Position numbers and translations under genes: made by a program
In this document: positions 1 to 7,360 of the stretch, one piece after another
Layout: each line of letters starts with the position of its first letter
How positions within the stretch are numbered: the first letter of the stretch is position 1
Origin: Candidatus Izemoplasmatales bacterium
GTDB lineage: Bacteria; Bacillota_I; Bacilli_A; Izemoplasmatales; Hujiaoplasmataceae
DNA length: 58,234 nucleotides
Assembly (NCBI GenBank): GCA_028698875.1
Contig: JAQVVR010000004.1
Span: 80,165 to 138,398 of the forward strand
Reading direction: 5' to 3'
Notes under the pieces: model-generated
The model's database searches: none
Told to the model about the DNA's origin: nothing
The model's input: the letters and a program-made list of their open reading frames with translations, nothing else

Positions 1-3000
1 TGTTTAGTGCCGTTAAAAATCAGTATACGGTTACTTTCTATGATGAAGATGGGACAACAGAACTCGGGACATCCACAGTTGATTATGGAACCGCAGCTAC
101 CGCCCCTGCTTCGCCAACAAAATTAGCTACTGCTGAATGGACATATACATTTACTGGTTGGAGTGCACCGATTACCAATGTGACAGCCAATATCGCTGTC
201 AATGCGCTGTTTAGTGCCGTTAAAAATCAGTATACGGTTACTTTCTATGATGAAGATGGGACAACTGAACTCGGGACATCCACAGTTGATTATGGAACCG
301 CAGCTACTGCCCCAGTTACGCCGGTCAAATTAGCTACTGCGGAATGGACATATACATTTACTGGTTGGAGTGCACCGATTACCAATGTGACAGCCAATAT
401 CGCTGTCAATGCGCTGTTTAGTGCCGTCAAAAATCAGTATACGGTTACTTTCTATGATGAAGATGGGACAACAGAACTCGGGACATCCACAGTTGATTAT
501 GGAACCGCAGCTACTGCCCCTGAAGAACCAGCGAAAACCAATTATATGTTCATGGGATGGAATCTTGATTATTCCAATGTTGAAGCTGACATGGATATTA
601 TAGCAACTTTCCATTTAACAGTTTTATATGAATTTATATATGACATGATGTACTATGAAGATGAATTTGGTGAATATATTCCGACCAATCAAGAGATTGC
701 CAATGAAATCTGCTTTATTAAATCAATCCTTGATACTGAGTCCGATGAAGATACGATGGCCATAATCACAAATGGAATTGGTGTGATGGAGTCCTTCACA
801 ATTGCTTCGAAAGCGGATTTTGAAAACTGGTTTGAAAGCATTAGTTTAACTTATGGATTTACCCGTCAGATGATTATTGATACACTCTTAAGATATCTTG
901 TAATTCAGATCGATTCTGAAGTTGATGGATTTGATATTACTTATTTTGAAGAGCGAATTTTGTATAATGAATCACAGATTTTGTTTTATGAAGAAATGCT
1001 TTCAGACATTGATACTGCCGCTCTTGAGTATTGCGCCTTATTGACAACTGTTGAGAATCAGGAGGCGTGTGCTGCTGTTTTCAATGCTGAAATTGCGCAA
1101 ATTGAAACTAATACTATTTTCAATAATATGTTAAATGCTTATGCCGAAAATAACGAAAATTGGGATTGGTACACTTGGGAACAAATCCGAGACTATAAAA
1201 ACATGGCCCTTTATGCTAAATATGTGGATTTGAATTACACAGTGCAAGCCGAATATGAGAATTATCTTTCAGATTATATGAGTGGCATGGATCCCGATGA
1301 GTACAATATGTACATGACTAAATTGAACCTTTATGAAAGCATGATGAATGAGTACTATTGCAATGGATATTCTTTACAGAATGCATTATCTGGGGTTTTT
1401 GATAATAACGATAATAATGTATTGAATTCACTGATGTTAGACTTTTGTTATCCACATCAAGAATATAGTAATTACATTTTTATGTTTGAAAATGAAATAA
1501 CTGAATGTGAAAGAGTGATGGCGGAACTGATTGCTAATCATGAATTCATGACTAATTTACAAATCTATTTGTCAGATCCAATTAATCTTGGCAAAGTCAA
1601 AATCTTATTTGGATCGGTGTACGATGCTTTTGAGTATGTGGCACTGAATCTGGATGAACCAACGTTTTCAATGCTTACTGCCTTAGCAGATCCAGATACG
1701 ATTAATGCAATTCAAGGACTGTTTAATGGCTCAATTTCGTTAGAGGATACTGGTGTTACAATGGCCGATTTATCAGACTATATTGCCAATTTATCAAGCA
1801 TTATGGGACTGATCGGCTTTACAGTTGATGAAACAGATGTTAACAATTTTAAAGATTTAGCAAAAGATATTATTGGCGTATACGTTAATTCAACCGATGC
1901 TCCTTTACTTGAAAAAGTGGCAATGATTACCGTGCTTGAAGCAGCTGTAGATCATTACACCGAAGGACTTGGAGTTGTTTTTTACGAAATCAAAGACTTA
2001 CTAGATACGATTGATGAAGTGAAATTAACCATCGTTTTTGAGCAGGTCGAAGCTTTGATATTTGGAGAAATGGAATCCTTAGATTATTCGATGATTTTAA
2101 ATGCTTCGATACTGATTGATGAACTTCTTGGTGATGGAGCATTTGATATAAATGCAGTAGTGGGATATGGAATTGATTTGTACTTCGACATTACCACTCA
2201 ATTTATGGGTGATTCCACTGGTGCGAAGACGGCTTTACAAGCTATGCTGACAGACATTATTACCGCTGCCGGCGAGATTTCATTATACGATTTTGAATTG
2301 CTAACAGCTGAACAACTTGAAACTCTGAATGATTTTATAGGGAGCGCCATGTGGATTCAACAGTTTATTACCATTGGTCCCGAGAATTATCTTGATATTG
2401 AACCGGTTGGTTATACTCACGATCAGTTCGTGCAGACAATATTGAGCATGTTTGGTTACGGCGAGGGCATGACCGAGGAAAAGGCAGATGCAGTTATTGT
2501 GATGTTGGTTGATGCCTTAGGTTACGAAGATGAGAAGACGACTTATTTCGCGATTATGTCGATTTTCCAACTTGGTGATGACATCACATCGATTGGCTCC
2601 CTAACTGACATTCAAGATGTATATTTAAAACTTAATCTGTTAGGCTTTACCAAGGAAAGTCTTGCTAATATTGCAGCGAAAATCTTCATCGGTTACGTTT
2701 CGTTCCAAATTGATAGTGGAATATTTGATGTCCGCCTAACTGAGATTGATGCTGAAATCGCTGATCTTCAAGCCCAAGCAGATAGTCTGCTGCTCCAATA
2801 TAATCTAGAAGAAGATCAAATTACCAATTTCATTGCGTACATCCATTCCATGATTTTGGTTATGGATGATCCAATTGAAGCAATTGCTTTGACAGCAGAA
2901 ACGATGATGTACCAAGATATAGACAATTACATAGTTTTCGATTTGCTGTGGAACCAGATACGCAATGAAAATGGTGAATGGTGGAGTGGCGATGATGATG

Positions 3001-4235
3001 CTATCATTCAAAATCTAATTAATTATCGTGATCTATATTACTTATTTAATTATGGTGAATTCCCCGACGAAACCAACCGCGATGCGGCACAAAATAATTA
3101 CTTGGTTCTTTGGGATTCATTATCGTTTGAGCAACAGAATGTTTATCAACCGATTATTGAAGCTTGGGAAGGATACTTAAGTTACCATTATGGCACTTTC
3201 CTTCCTCAAATTGATCTGTTACAAGCCCCGGAATTAGCACCACTTGGGTGGCAAACCCGCAATGGCATGTTAACTGATCGAGCGGAACTGCTTAATAAGG
3301 TACTAAATCACAATTGGACTAATAATCAAATGTATTGGATTAATAACCAAATAATGTGGTTACAGGAAGAACAAAATCAAATAATTGCCGATCAAGCCCA
3401 GATGCTAGTGATTTATAATTATCTCGCTGAGGCTGGAAACGAACAACTGGTTGTCGATGTGGCTGTCATTTTGATGAATGAAATCGATAATCTCTTGATC
3501 AATGCCGATCCTGATTTTGTTAATTTAATAATTGATTTGATGAATGGTTCGGTTGCAATAGAAGATTTGACGGCGCTTGAGATTTTGGATGCTGCACAAG
3601 GATTATCGGCGACGCTAAAACTCTTGTTTAGCACACTTGATGTTGAGGGCACCGATGCCGACAAAATCATATTACTGGTTCAGGGCATTAATACAGCATT
3701 CATCAATTCACGAACCGACATCGATCAAACACAAAAAGACGACCTCATCTTGTTATGGAATGAGGGAATCGAAGATTGGGTTAGTGATTTAAGTCTTTCG
3801 ATTGATGTTTTAACCAATTTCCTTGATGAACTAACTGAAGCGAAAATTGAAACAATATTAGTTGAAATTGGAATTATCTCATCGCTTGATGGAGTTGAGC
3901 CGGATATGGACAACCTTGTTCGTGCCGTGGCAATCGCCAACATCTTTACCACCGTCTTGGGAGACGATAGTTTGGATTATGATTTCATTATTGCTACCGG
4001 CATTCAACTTTACTTCGATGGTAAGTATAATTTCTCATATGATGGAACTATTGATATTAACGCTAAGATAATCGAAATTCAAACATTAATTGATGATCTT
4101 GTTACTCAATCTGATGTCATTGATGGATACGACCCTCAAAATTTATTAGCAGGCGAGTTAGAGGAAATCGATGCATTCCATATACTAATTGAAGAACTTA
4201 TTATGTTCTTTGGAAATGGACCGGAAGCCGAATAA
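1..4235 (+). CDS. Giant secreted-type protein with Listeria-Bacteroides repeats, 5' end outside window
   Basis: The frame is open from the window edge (first full codon at 3) to a TAA at 4233-4235, giving about 1410 residues of a longer protein. Residues 1-205 are tandem beta-type repeats (TVTFYDEDGTTELGT, then a W-T-Y-T-F-T-G-W motif) resembling the List-Bact/InlB B-repeat family of surface proteins. The remaining ~1200 residues are acidic, Leu/Ile/Asp/Glu/Tyr-rich, apparently helical, and contain two copies of one long module. No LPXTG sorting motif or C-terminal membrane helix is visible; the protein ends in FFGNGPEAE. A signal peptide or lipobox would lie upstream of the window. Surface or secreted location is inferred from the repeat family. 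I do not recognise the helical part and give it no function. Confidence 0.85.
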   Translation, partial: FSAVKNQYTVTFYDEDGTTELGTSTVDYGTAATAPASPTKLATAEWTYTFTGWSAPITNVTANIAVNALFSAVKNQYTVTFYDEDGTTELGTSTVDYGTAATAPVTPVKLATAEWTYTFTGWSAPITNVTANIAVNALFSAVKNQYTVTFYDEDGTTELGTSTVDYGTAATAPEEPAKTNYMFMGWNLDYSNVEADMDIIATFHLTVLYEFIYDMMYYEDEFGEYIPTNQEIANEICFIKSILDTESDEDTMAIITNGIGVMESFTIASKADFENWFESISLTYGFTRQMIIDTLLRYLVIQIDSEVDGFDITYFEERILYNESQILFYEEMLSDIDTAALEYCALLTTVENQEACAAVFNAEIAQIETNTIFNNMLNAYAENNENWDWYTWEQIRDYKNMALYAKYVDLNYTVQAEYENYLSDYMSGMDPDEYNMYMTKLNLYESMMNEYYCNGYSLQNALSGVFDNNDNNVLNSLMLDFCYPHQEYSNYIFMFENEITECERVMAELIANHEFMTNLQIYLSDPINLGKVKILFGSVYDAFEYVALNLDEPTFSMLTALADPDTINAIQGLFNGSISLEDTGVTMADLSDYIANLSSIMGLIGFTVDETDVNNFKDLAKDIIGVYVNSTDAPLLEKVAMITVLEAAVDHYTEGLGVVFYEIKDLLDTIDEVKLTIVFEQVEALIFGEMESLDYSMILNASILIDELLGDGAFDINAVVGYGIDLYFDITTQFMGDSTGAKTALQAMLTDIITAAGEISLYDFELLTAEQLETLNDFIGSAMWIQQFITIGPENYLDIEPVGYTHDQFVQTILSMFGYGEGMTEEKADAVIVMLVDALGYEDEKTTYFAIMSIFQLGDDITSIGSLTDIQDVYLKLNLLGFTKESLANIAAKIFIGYVSFQIDSGIFDVRLTEIDAEIADLQAQADSLLLQYNLEEDQITNFIAYIHSMILVMDDPIEAIALTAETMMYQDIDNYIVFDLLWNQIRNENGEWWSGDDDAIIQNLINYRDLYYLFNYGEFPDETNRDAAQNNYLVLWDSLSFEQQNVYQPIIEAWEGYLSYHYGTFLPQIDLLQAPELAPLGWQTRNGMLTDRAELLNKVLNHNWTNNQMYWINNQIMWLQEEQNQIIADQAQMLVIYNYLAEAGNEQLVVDVAVILMNEIDNLLINADPDFVNLIIDLMNGSVAIEDLTALEILDAAQGLSATLKLLFSTLDVEGTDADKIILLVQGINTAFINSRTDIDQTQKDDLILLWNEGIEDWVSDLSLSIDVLTNFLDELTEAKIETILVEIGIISSLDGVEPDMDNLVRAVAIANIFTTVLGDDSLDYDFIIATGIQLYFDGKYNFSYDGTIDINAKIIEIQTLIDDLVTQSDVIDGYDPQNLLAGELEEIDAFHILIEELIMFFGNGPEAE
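3..521 (+). repeat. 207-bp in-frame tandem repeats (2.5 copies, continuing off the left edge)
   Basis: Units begin at 3, 210 and 417, a period of exactly 207 bp or 69 codons. Units 1 and 2 differ at about 10 of 207 positions by eye. Most of the differences fall in one patch, where unit 1 encodes PASPT and unit 2 PVTPV. Unit 3 is nearly identical for its first 105 bp (to 521) and then diverges into a degenerate final repeat. This near identity suggests recent expansion or gene conversion. The array probably continues left of the window. Confidence 0.95.
753..4212 (+). repeat. Divergent internal duplication of a ~550-600-residue module inside the giant protein
   Basis: Copy A spans roughly 753-2360 and copy B roughly 2541-4212. 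Collinear matches seen by eye: YGFTRQMIIDTLLRY at 852 versus LGFTKESLANIAAKI at 2640; LADPDTINAIQGLFNGSISLED in copy A versus NADPDFVNLIIDLMNGSVAIED in copy B; GIDLYFD at 2169 versus GIQLYFD at 3999. The offset moves only from 1788 to 1830 bp over the module, so this is one long duplication with small indels rather than scattered chance matches. Boundaries are approximate. Confidence 0.75.
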
Positions 4236-4252
4236 AAAAAACTTAAAATCTA

Positions 4253-4289
4253 GCGAGGTGGCCTATTATTTTGGCGCCTCGCTTTTTTT
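4253..4289 (+). terminator. Intrinsic terminator after the giant surface-type gene
   Basis: GCGAGG at 4253-4258 pairs with CCTCGC at 4277-4282 and is followed by seven T. It lies 18 bp after the stop codon. Confidence 0.85.
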
Positions 4290-4299
4290 ATGGTATAAT
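4271..4299 (+). promoter_or_regulatory. Promoter of the rRNA methyltransferase gene, overlapping the terminator
   Basis: Extended -10 TGGTATAAT has its TATAAT at 4294-4299. A TTGGCG -35-like hexamer lies at 4271-4276 with 17-bp spacing, inside the 3' half of the terminator hairpin. Confidence 0.65.
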
Positions 4300-4314
4300 A
4301 AAAATGGTGATATT

Positions 4315-5025
4315 ATGGAGATAACTTCTGTAACAAATGAAAAAATAAAAAATCTGATAAAACTCAGTTATAAAAAATATCGGCAAGAGACCAAAATGTT
4401 TATTGTCGAAGGTAAACATATGGTGGAAGAAGCCATAGTAAGTGGACTATGTAATGAGGTTTTCACATCCGATTCACATTATACTGGATTTGAACCAGCT
4501 GTGATTGTCACTGACAAAATCATGAAAAAAATCTCACAAGTGGATTCTCCTCAAGGGATAATTGCCATATGTCAAATACCCAAAACAACTGTTTTAAATA
4601 AGAAAATATTGCTTTTGGATGGAATCTCTGATCCTGGAAATATGGGTACGCTGATCAGAAGTGCTTTGGCTTTTGGATTTGAGACAATTGTCACTGAAGA
4701 TTGCGTCGATATTACCAATCCTAAAGTTTTGCGTAGCACGCAAGGAGCTATTTTTAAAATCAATTATTTAGAAACACGGCTCAAAACGTTTATTGATGCT
4801 CATCCGGAGTATACCTACTATGGAACGGATTTGCATGGTGGAATACCGCTTGCCGAACTAACCATTATTCCCAAACAAATTGGGTTAATCCTCGGAAATG
4901 AAGCCCAAGGAGTCCGCCAGGATATTTTGACAAAAACCACTAAAAATCTTTTTATTGAAATTAAAGGCATTGAGTCTTTGAACGTCGCAATTGCCGGTGG
5001 CATTTTAATGTATCACTTAAAATAA
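4315..5025 (+). CDS. SpoU/TrmH-family RNA methyltransferase
   Basis: This 236-residue protein has an N-terminal substrate-binding region (about 1-90) and a SPOUT methyltransferase domain (about 98-236). The three SpoU motifs are visible: DGISDPGNMGTLIR near residue 100, GLILGNEAQGVR near 190 and SLNVAIAGGI near 221. Enzymes of this family transfer a methyl group from SAM to ribose 2'-OH of rRNA or tRNA; the target base cannot be told from sequence. ATG 4315 is used because it follows the promoter; an upstream in-frame ATG at 4189 lies inside the preceding gene. The RBS (GGTGAT) is weak and the leader very short. It resembles Bacillus YsgA. Confidence 0.9.
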   Translation: MEITSVTNEKIKNLIKLSYKKYRQETKMFIVEGKHMVEEAIVSGLCNEVFTSDSHYTGFEPAVIVTDKIMKKISQVDSPQGIIAICQIPKTTVLNKKILLLDGISDPGNMGTLIRSALAFGFETIVTEDCVDITNPKVLRSTQGAIFKINYLETRLKTFIDAHPEYTYYGTDLHGGIPLAELTIIPKQIGLILGNEAQGVRQDILTKTTKNLFIEIKGIESLNVAIAGGILMYHLK

Positions 5026-5153
5026 TCTGCTTGCCCTGTATCGATTTGATTTTAGTTCATAACATGGTTTCAAATACTCAAGAGGAAGGCTTACTATCTT
5101 AATGGCAAAGGGGCCTATAATGGCGATATTTGTCCAAATCCGTCTTTTTTATC

Positions 5154-5182
5154 TTGTTTTATATTTCAATATGTGATAACAT
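5154..5182 (+). promoter_or_regulatory. Probable promoter of the rimP-nusA-infB operon
   Basis: TTGTTT (5154-5159), 17 bp, then TAACAT (5177-5182) preceded by TG at -15/-14. A perfect TATAAT also occurs at 5116-5121, but its best -35 (TTACTA) is 19 bp away, so it is an alternative only. The rest of 5026-5153 shows no gene. Confidence 0.45.
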
Positions 5183-5203
5183 AAAGGAGCATAAGGATTA
5201 CAA

Positions 5204-5227
5204 GAGAGGGTCGGACCCTCTCTTTTT
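5204..5227 (+). terminator. Leader terminator immediately upstream of rimP (possible attenuator)
   Basis: GAGAGGG (5204-5210), loop TCGGA, CCCTCTC (5216-5222) and five T. It sits between the likely promoter and the rimP RBS, so it would stop most transcripts before the operon unless read through. Confidence 0.75.
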
Positions 5228-5248
5228 AATGAAATTTAGGAGGATGCC

Positions 5249-5683
5249 ATGCAGATTGAGGACCTGAAACCACCGATTATCACGCATTTAGATAACCTTG
5301 GATATGAACTTTATGATTTGGAATATGTTAAGGAAAATCAGACTAATATTCTTCGTGTAAGCATCAATAAGATCGATGGAATTGACATCGATGATTGCAT
5401 AAAAGTCTCAGAATCACTCAGTCCATTTTTAGACACTCTCGATCCAATTCCTGAGGAATACGTATTAGAAGTATCCTCTCCGGGTGCTGAGCGTAAATTG
5501 CGAAATCAAACCGAAATTATGCAAAATATTGGCAATTATATTCATTTGGAAACTTACGAACAGAAACTTGATGGTGAATTGATAAAGTTTCAAAATGATA
5601 TTATTTTCTTGAAAATCCGCAATAAAATTATCGAAATTAGCTATTTGGACGTTACTGCGATCCGATTAGCGATAAAAATGTAG
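5249..5683 (+). CDS. rimP: Ribosome maturation factor RimP
   Basis: RimP (144 residues) is a cytoplasmic factor needed for maturation of the 30S subunit. The family signature region is visible as GYELYDLEYVKE near residue 18 and VLEVSSPGAERKL near residue 72, and length is typical (about 150). A perfect TAGGAGG RBS lies 4 bp before ATG 5249. It is the first gene of the conserved rimP-nusA-ylxR-ylxQ-infB-rbfA block and ends 9 bp before nusA. Expression probably depends on readthrough of the leader terminator at 5204-5227. Confidence 0.95.
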   Translation: MQIEDLKPPIITHLDNLGYELYDLEYVKENQTNILRVSINKIDGIDIDDCIKVSESLSPFLDTLDPIPEEYVLEVSSPGAERKLRNQTEIMQNIGNYIHLETYEQKLDGELIKFQNDIIFLKIRNKIIEISYLDVTAIRLAIKM

Positions 5684-5692
5684 GAGATTATC

Positions 5693-6757
5693 ATGATCAG
5701 TAAAGAATTTTTCAAAGCATTGGAACAAATTGAAGCTGAACGGGGCATTGCCAAAGAAAAGATCCTTGATGTTTTTAGCAAGGGGCTACTAAATGCCTAT
5801 AAAAAAGACTATGACGGGCAACAAAACGCCAAGGTTGTTTTTAATGAAGAAAAATACGAGATTCAAATTATTGCGACATATAATGTTGTCGAAGAAGTGG
5901 ATCTTGAAGTGGAAAAAGGAACACAAATCACTGTTGAAGAGGCTAGCCTTATGAAGCGAAACGCTAAAGTCGGCGACGTGATTGAACAAAAAATAACACC
6001 TAAGGATTTTGGTCGAATCGCCGCCTCAAGTGCGAAGCAGATTTTGACTCAAGGGTTGAAACAGTTGGAAAGAGACCGCAATTTTGAGATTTTCACCGAG
6101 AAAACCGGTGAGATGATCATCGCAGAAGTCGTTTCCGTAAATGAAGATTTTGTCACCCTAGCACTTGGATACGACACCGAAACATCAATTCCTATTAAGG
6201 ATCTTCTAAGTTCGGATATGACAGTTGGAACCAGAGTCCGTGTTTATATCACTAAAGTAGAACAAACGACTAAGGGACCAAAAGTGTATGTCTCGCGTAC
6301 TGATCGTAATTTAGTCAAACGCTTAATGGAAAACGCCATACCGGAATTGGCAGATGGAACCATTGAGATTGTGGGCCTGGCCCGCGATCCTGGAGACCGC
6401 TGCAAAGTCTGCGTGGCATCCAATAACCCTAAAGTTGACCCCGTTGGAGCTTGTTTGGGAAAGAAAGGTAGCCGTATTAATGAAGTCATTACGCAATTGA
6501 ATGGCGAAAAAATTGATGTATACAAGCACAGTACTGTTGCGGAAGAATTGGTAGCGGCTGCAATCACTCCCGCAAAAGCACTTAAGGTCATCATCAACGT
6601 TAAAGAACATTCGGCTATTGTTATTGTGGCGGATGACCAATTATCATTAGCTATTGGTAAAAAAGGGCAAAACGCACGATTGGCAGTGCAATCAAGTGGC
6701 TGGAAGATCGATATTAAATCCGTGGCAGACGCAACGATTCAAGGGCTTTCATTTTAG
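5693..6757 (+). CDS. nusA: Transcription termination/antitermination factor NusA
   Basis: NusA (354 residues) binds RNA polymerase and RNA and modulates pausing, termination and antitermination. Domains in order: N-terminal polymerase-binding domain (1-125), S1 domain (about 135-200, starting GEMIIAEVVSVNEDF), then two KH domains with their GxxG loops at GACLGKKGSRI (about 251) and LAIGKKGQNARL (about 319). No C-terminal acidic repeats, as in Bacillus NusA. Start ATG 5693 follows an AGGAGA RBS. The gene lies downstream of an intrinsic terminator, a site where NusA could act on its own operon (inference). Confidence 0.96.
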   Translation: MISKEFFKALEQIEAERGIAKEKILDVFSKGLLNAYKKDYDGQQNAKVVFNEEKYEIQIIATYNVVEEVDLEVEKGTQITVEEASLMKRNAKVGDVIEQKITPKDFGRIAASSAKQILTQGLKQLERDRNFEIFTEKTGEMIIAEVVSVNEDFVTLALGYDTETSIPIKDLLSSDMTVGTRVRVYITKVEQTTKGPKVYVSRTDRNLVKRLMENAIPELADGTIEIVGLARDPGDRCKVCVASNNPKVDPVGACLGKKGSRINEVITQLNGEKIDVYKHSTVAEELVAAAITPAKALKVIINVKEHSAIVIVADDQLSLAIGKKGQNARLAVQSSGWKIDIKSVADATIQGLSF

Positions 6758-6778
6758 TAACTCAAGGAGGGATTTTTG

Positions 6779-7045
6779 ATGAAAATTAAAAAAATTCCGA
6801 TGCGAAAATGTGTTGTGACCAATGAACGTTTCGAAAAAAAAATGCTATTCAGAGTTGTCAAAAGTCCTGAAGGTCTTGTTTTTGTCGACTTAACTGGAAA
6901 GGCGAATGGTCGCGGGGCATATTTGTGCCGATCGACAAAAGTTATTCTGGAAGCAAAAAAAACAAAAGCACTAGAACGTCATTTAGAAATTAACGTTCCC
7001 GATACTGTTTATGAGGATATGTTAAAACTGGTGAACAATGAATAA
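6779..7045 (+). CDS. rnpM: YlxR/RnpM family small RNA-binding protein (DUF448)
   Basis: An 88-residue basic protein with the YlxR signatures PMRKCVVT near the N-terminus and GRGAYLCR near residue 43. In Bacillus the family has been linked to RNase P (hence RnpM). ATG 6779 is preferred over TTG 6776 because AAGGAGG at 6764-6770 gives 8-bp spacing to the ATG. The gene lies between nusA and ylxQ as in Bacillus, and its end overlaps the ylxQ start by 8 bp. Confidence 0.9.
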   Translation: MKIKKIPMRKCVVTNERFEKKMLFRVVKSPEGLVFVDLTGKANGRGAYLCRSTKVILEAKKTKALERHLEINVPDTVYEDMLKLVNNE

Positions 7046-7343
7046 AACTAAATTATTGTCAACACTTGGGTTAACCAAGAAAGCCAATTATGTGATATCT
7101 GGAGAGGATATGGTTTTGGATGCAATTCGTAAATCTCGAGCTCGTCTGGTGTTTTTAGCTGCTGATGCCGGGCCAACAACCATTAAACGAATTTCAGATA
7201 AAGCATTGTTTTACTGTGTTCCTTTAATAACGTCTTTAAGCGGTGATGAACTCTCCCAAGCCATTGGGAAAACAAACCGCAAAGTATTAGCTGTTACCGA
7301 TGCAAAATTAGCTTTATTATTGCAAAGAACCGCAAACGAATAG
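7038..7343 (+). CDS. ylxQ: YlxQ, L7Ae/L30e-family ribosomal-type RNA-binding protein
   Basis: A 101-residue L7Ae-like protein. Visible features are the short N-terminal LGLTKKANYVISGED segment, the hydrophobic strand RLVFLAADAG and a C-terminal helix. The family binds kink-turn RNA; its exact cellular target is not well defined. The start overlaps the rnpM stop by 8 bp, indicating translational coupling, with GGTGAA as RBS. infB follows 17 bp later. Confidence 0.9.
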   Translation: MNKTKLLSTLGLTKKANYVISGEDMVLDAIRKSRARLVFLAADAGPTTIKRISDKALFYCVPLITSLSGDELSQAIGKTNRKVLAVTDAKLALLLQRTANE

Positions 7344-7360
7344 AAAATGAGGTGAACGAT

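Noticed and set aside
3-521. Tandem 207-bp repeats as a possible CRISPR array or non-coding satellite
   Set aside because: The period is an exact multiple of three, the frame is open throughout, and the translated repeat matches a known surface repeat type; there are no unique spacers.
4189-4314. Upstream in-frame start for the SpoU-family methyltransferase at ATG 4189
   Set aside because: It lies inside the preceding gene and upstream of both its terminator and the 4294 promoter; the conserved protein begins at 4315.
5116-5121. Perfect TATAAT upstream of rimP as the main promoter
   Set aside because: The best -35 is TTACTA at 19 bp and there is no TG extension; the 5177 site has better spacing, so this is kept only as an alternative.
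5191-5230. Leader peptide starting at an ATT/ATA codon before the rimP attenuator
   Set aside because: It would need a rare start codon, and the predicted transcript starts within its would-be RBS; no sign of regulatory codons.
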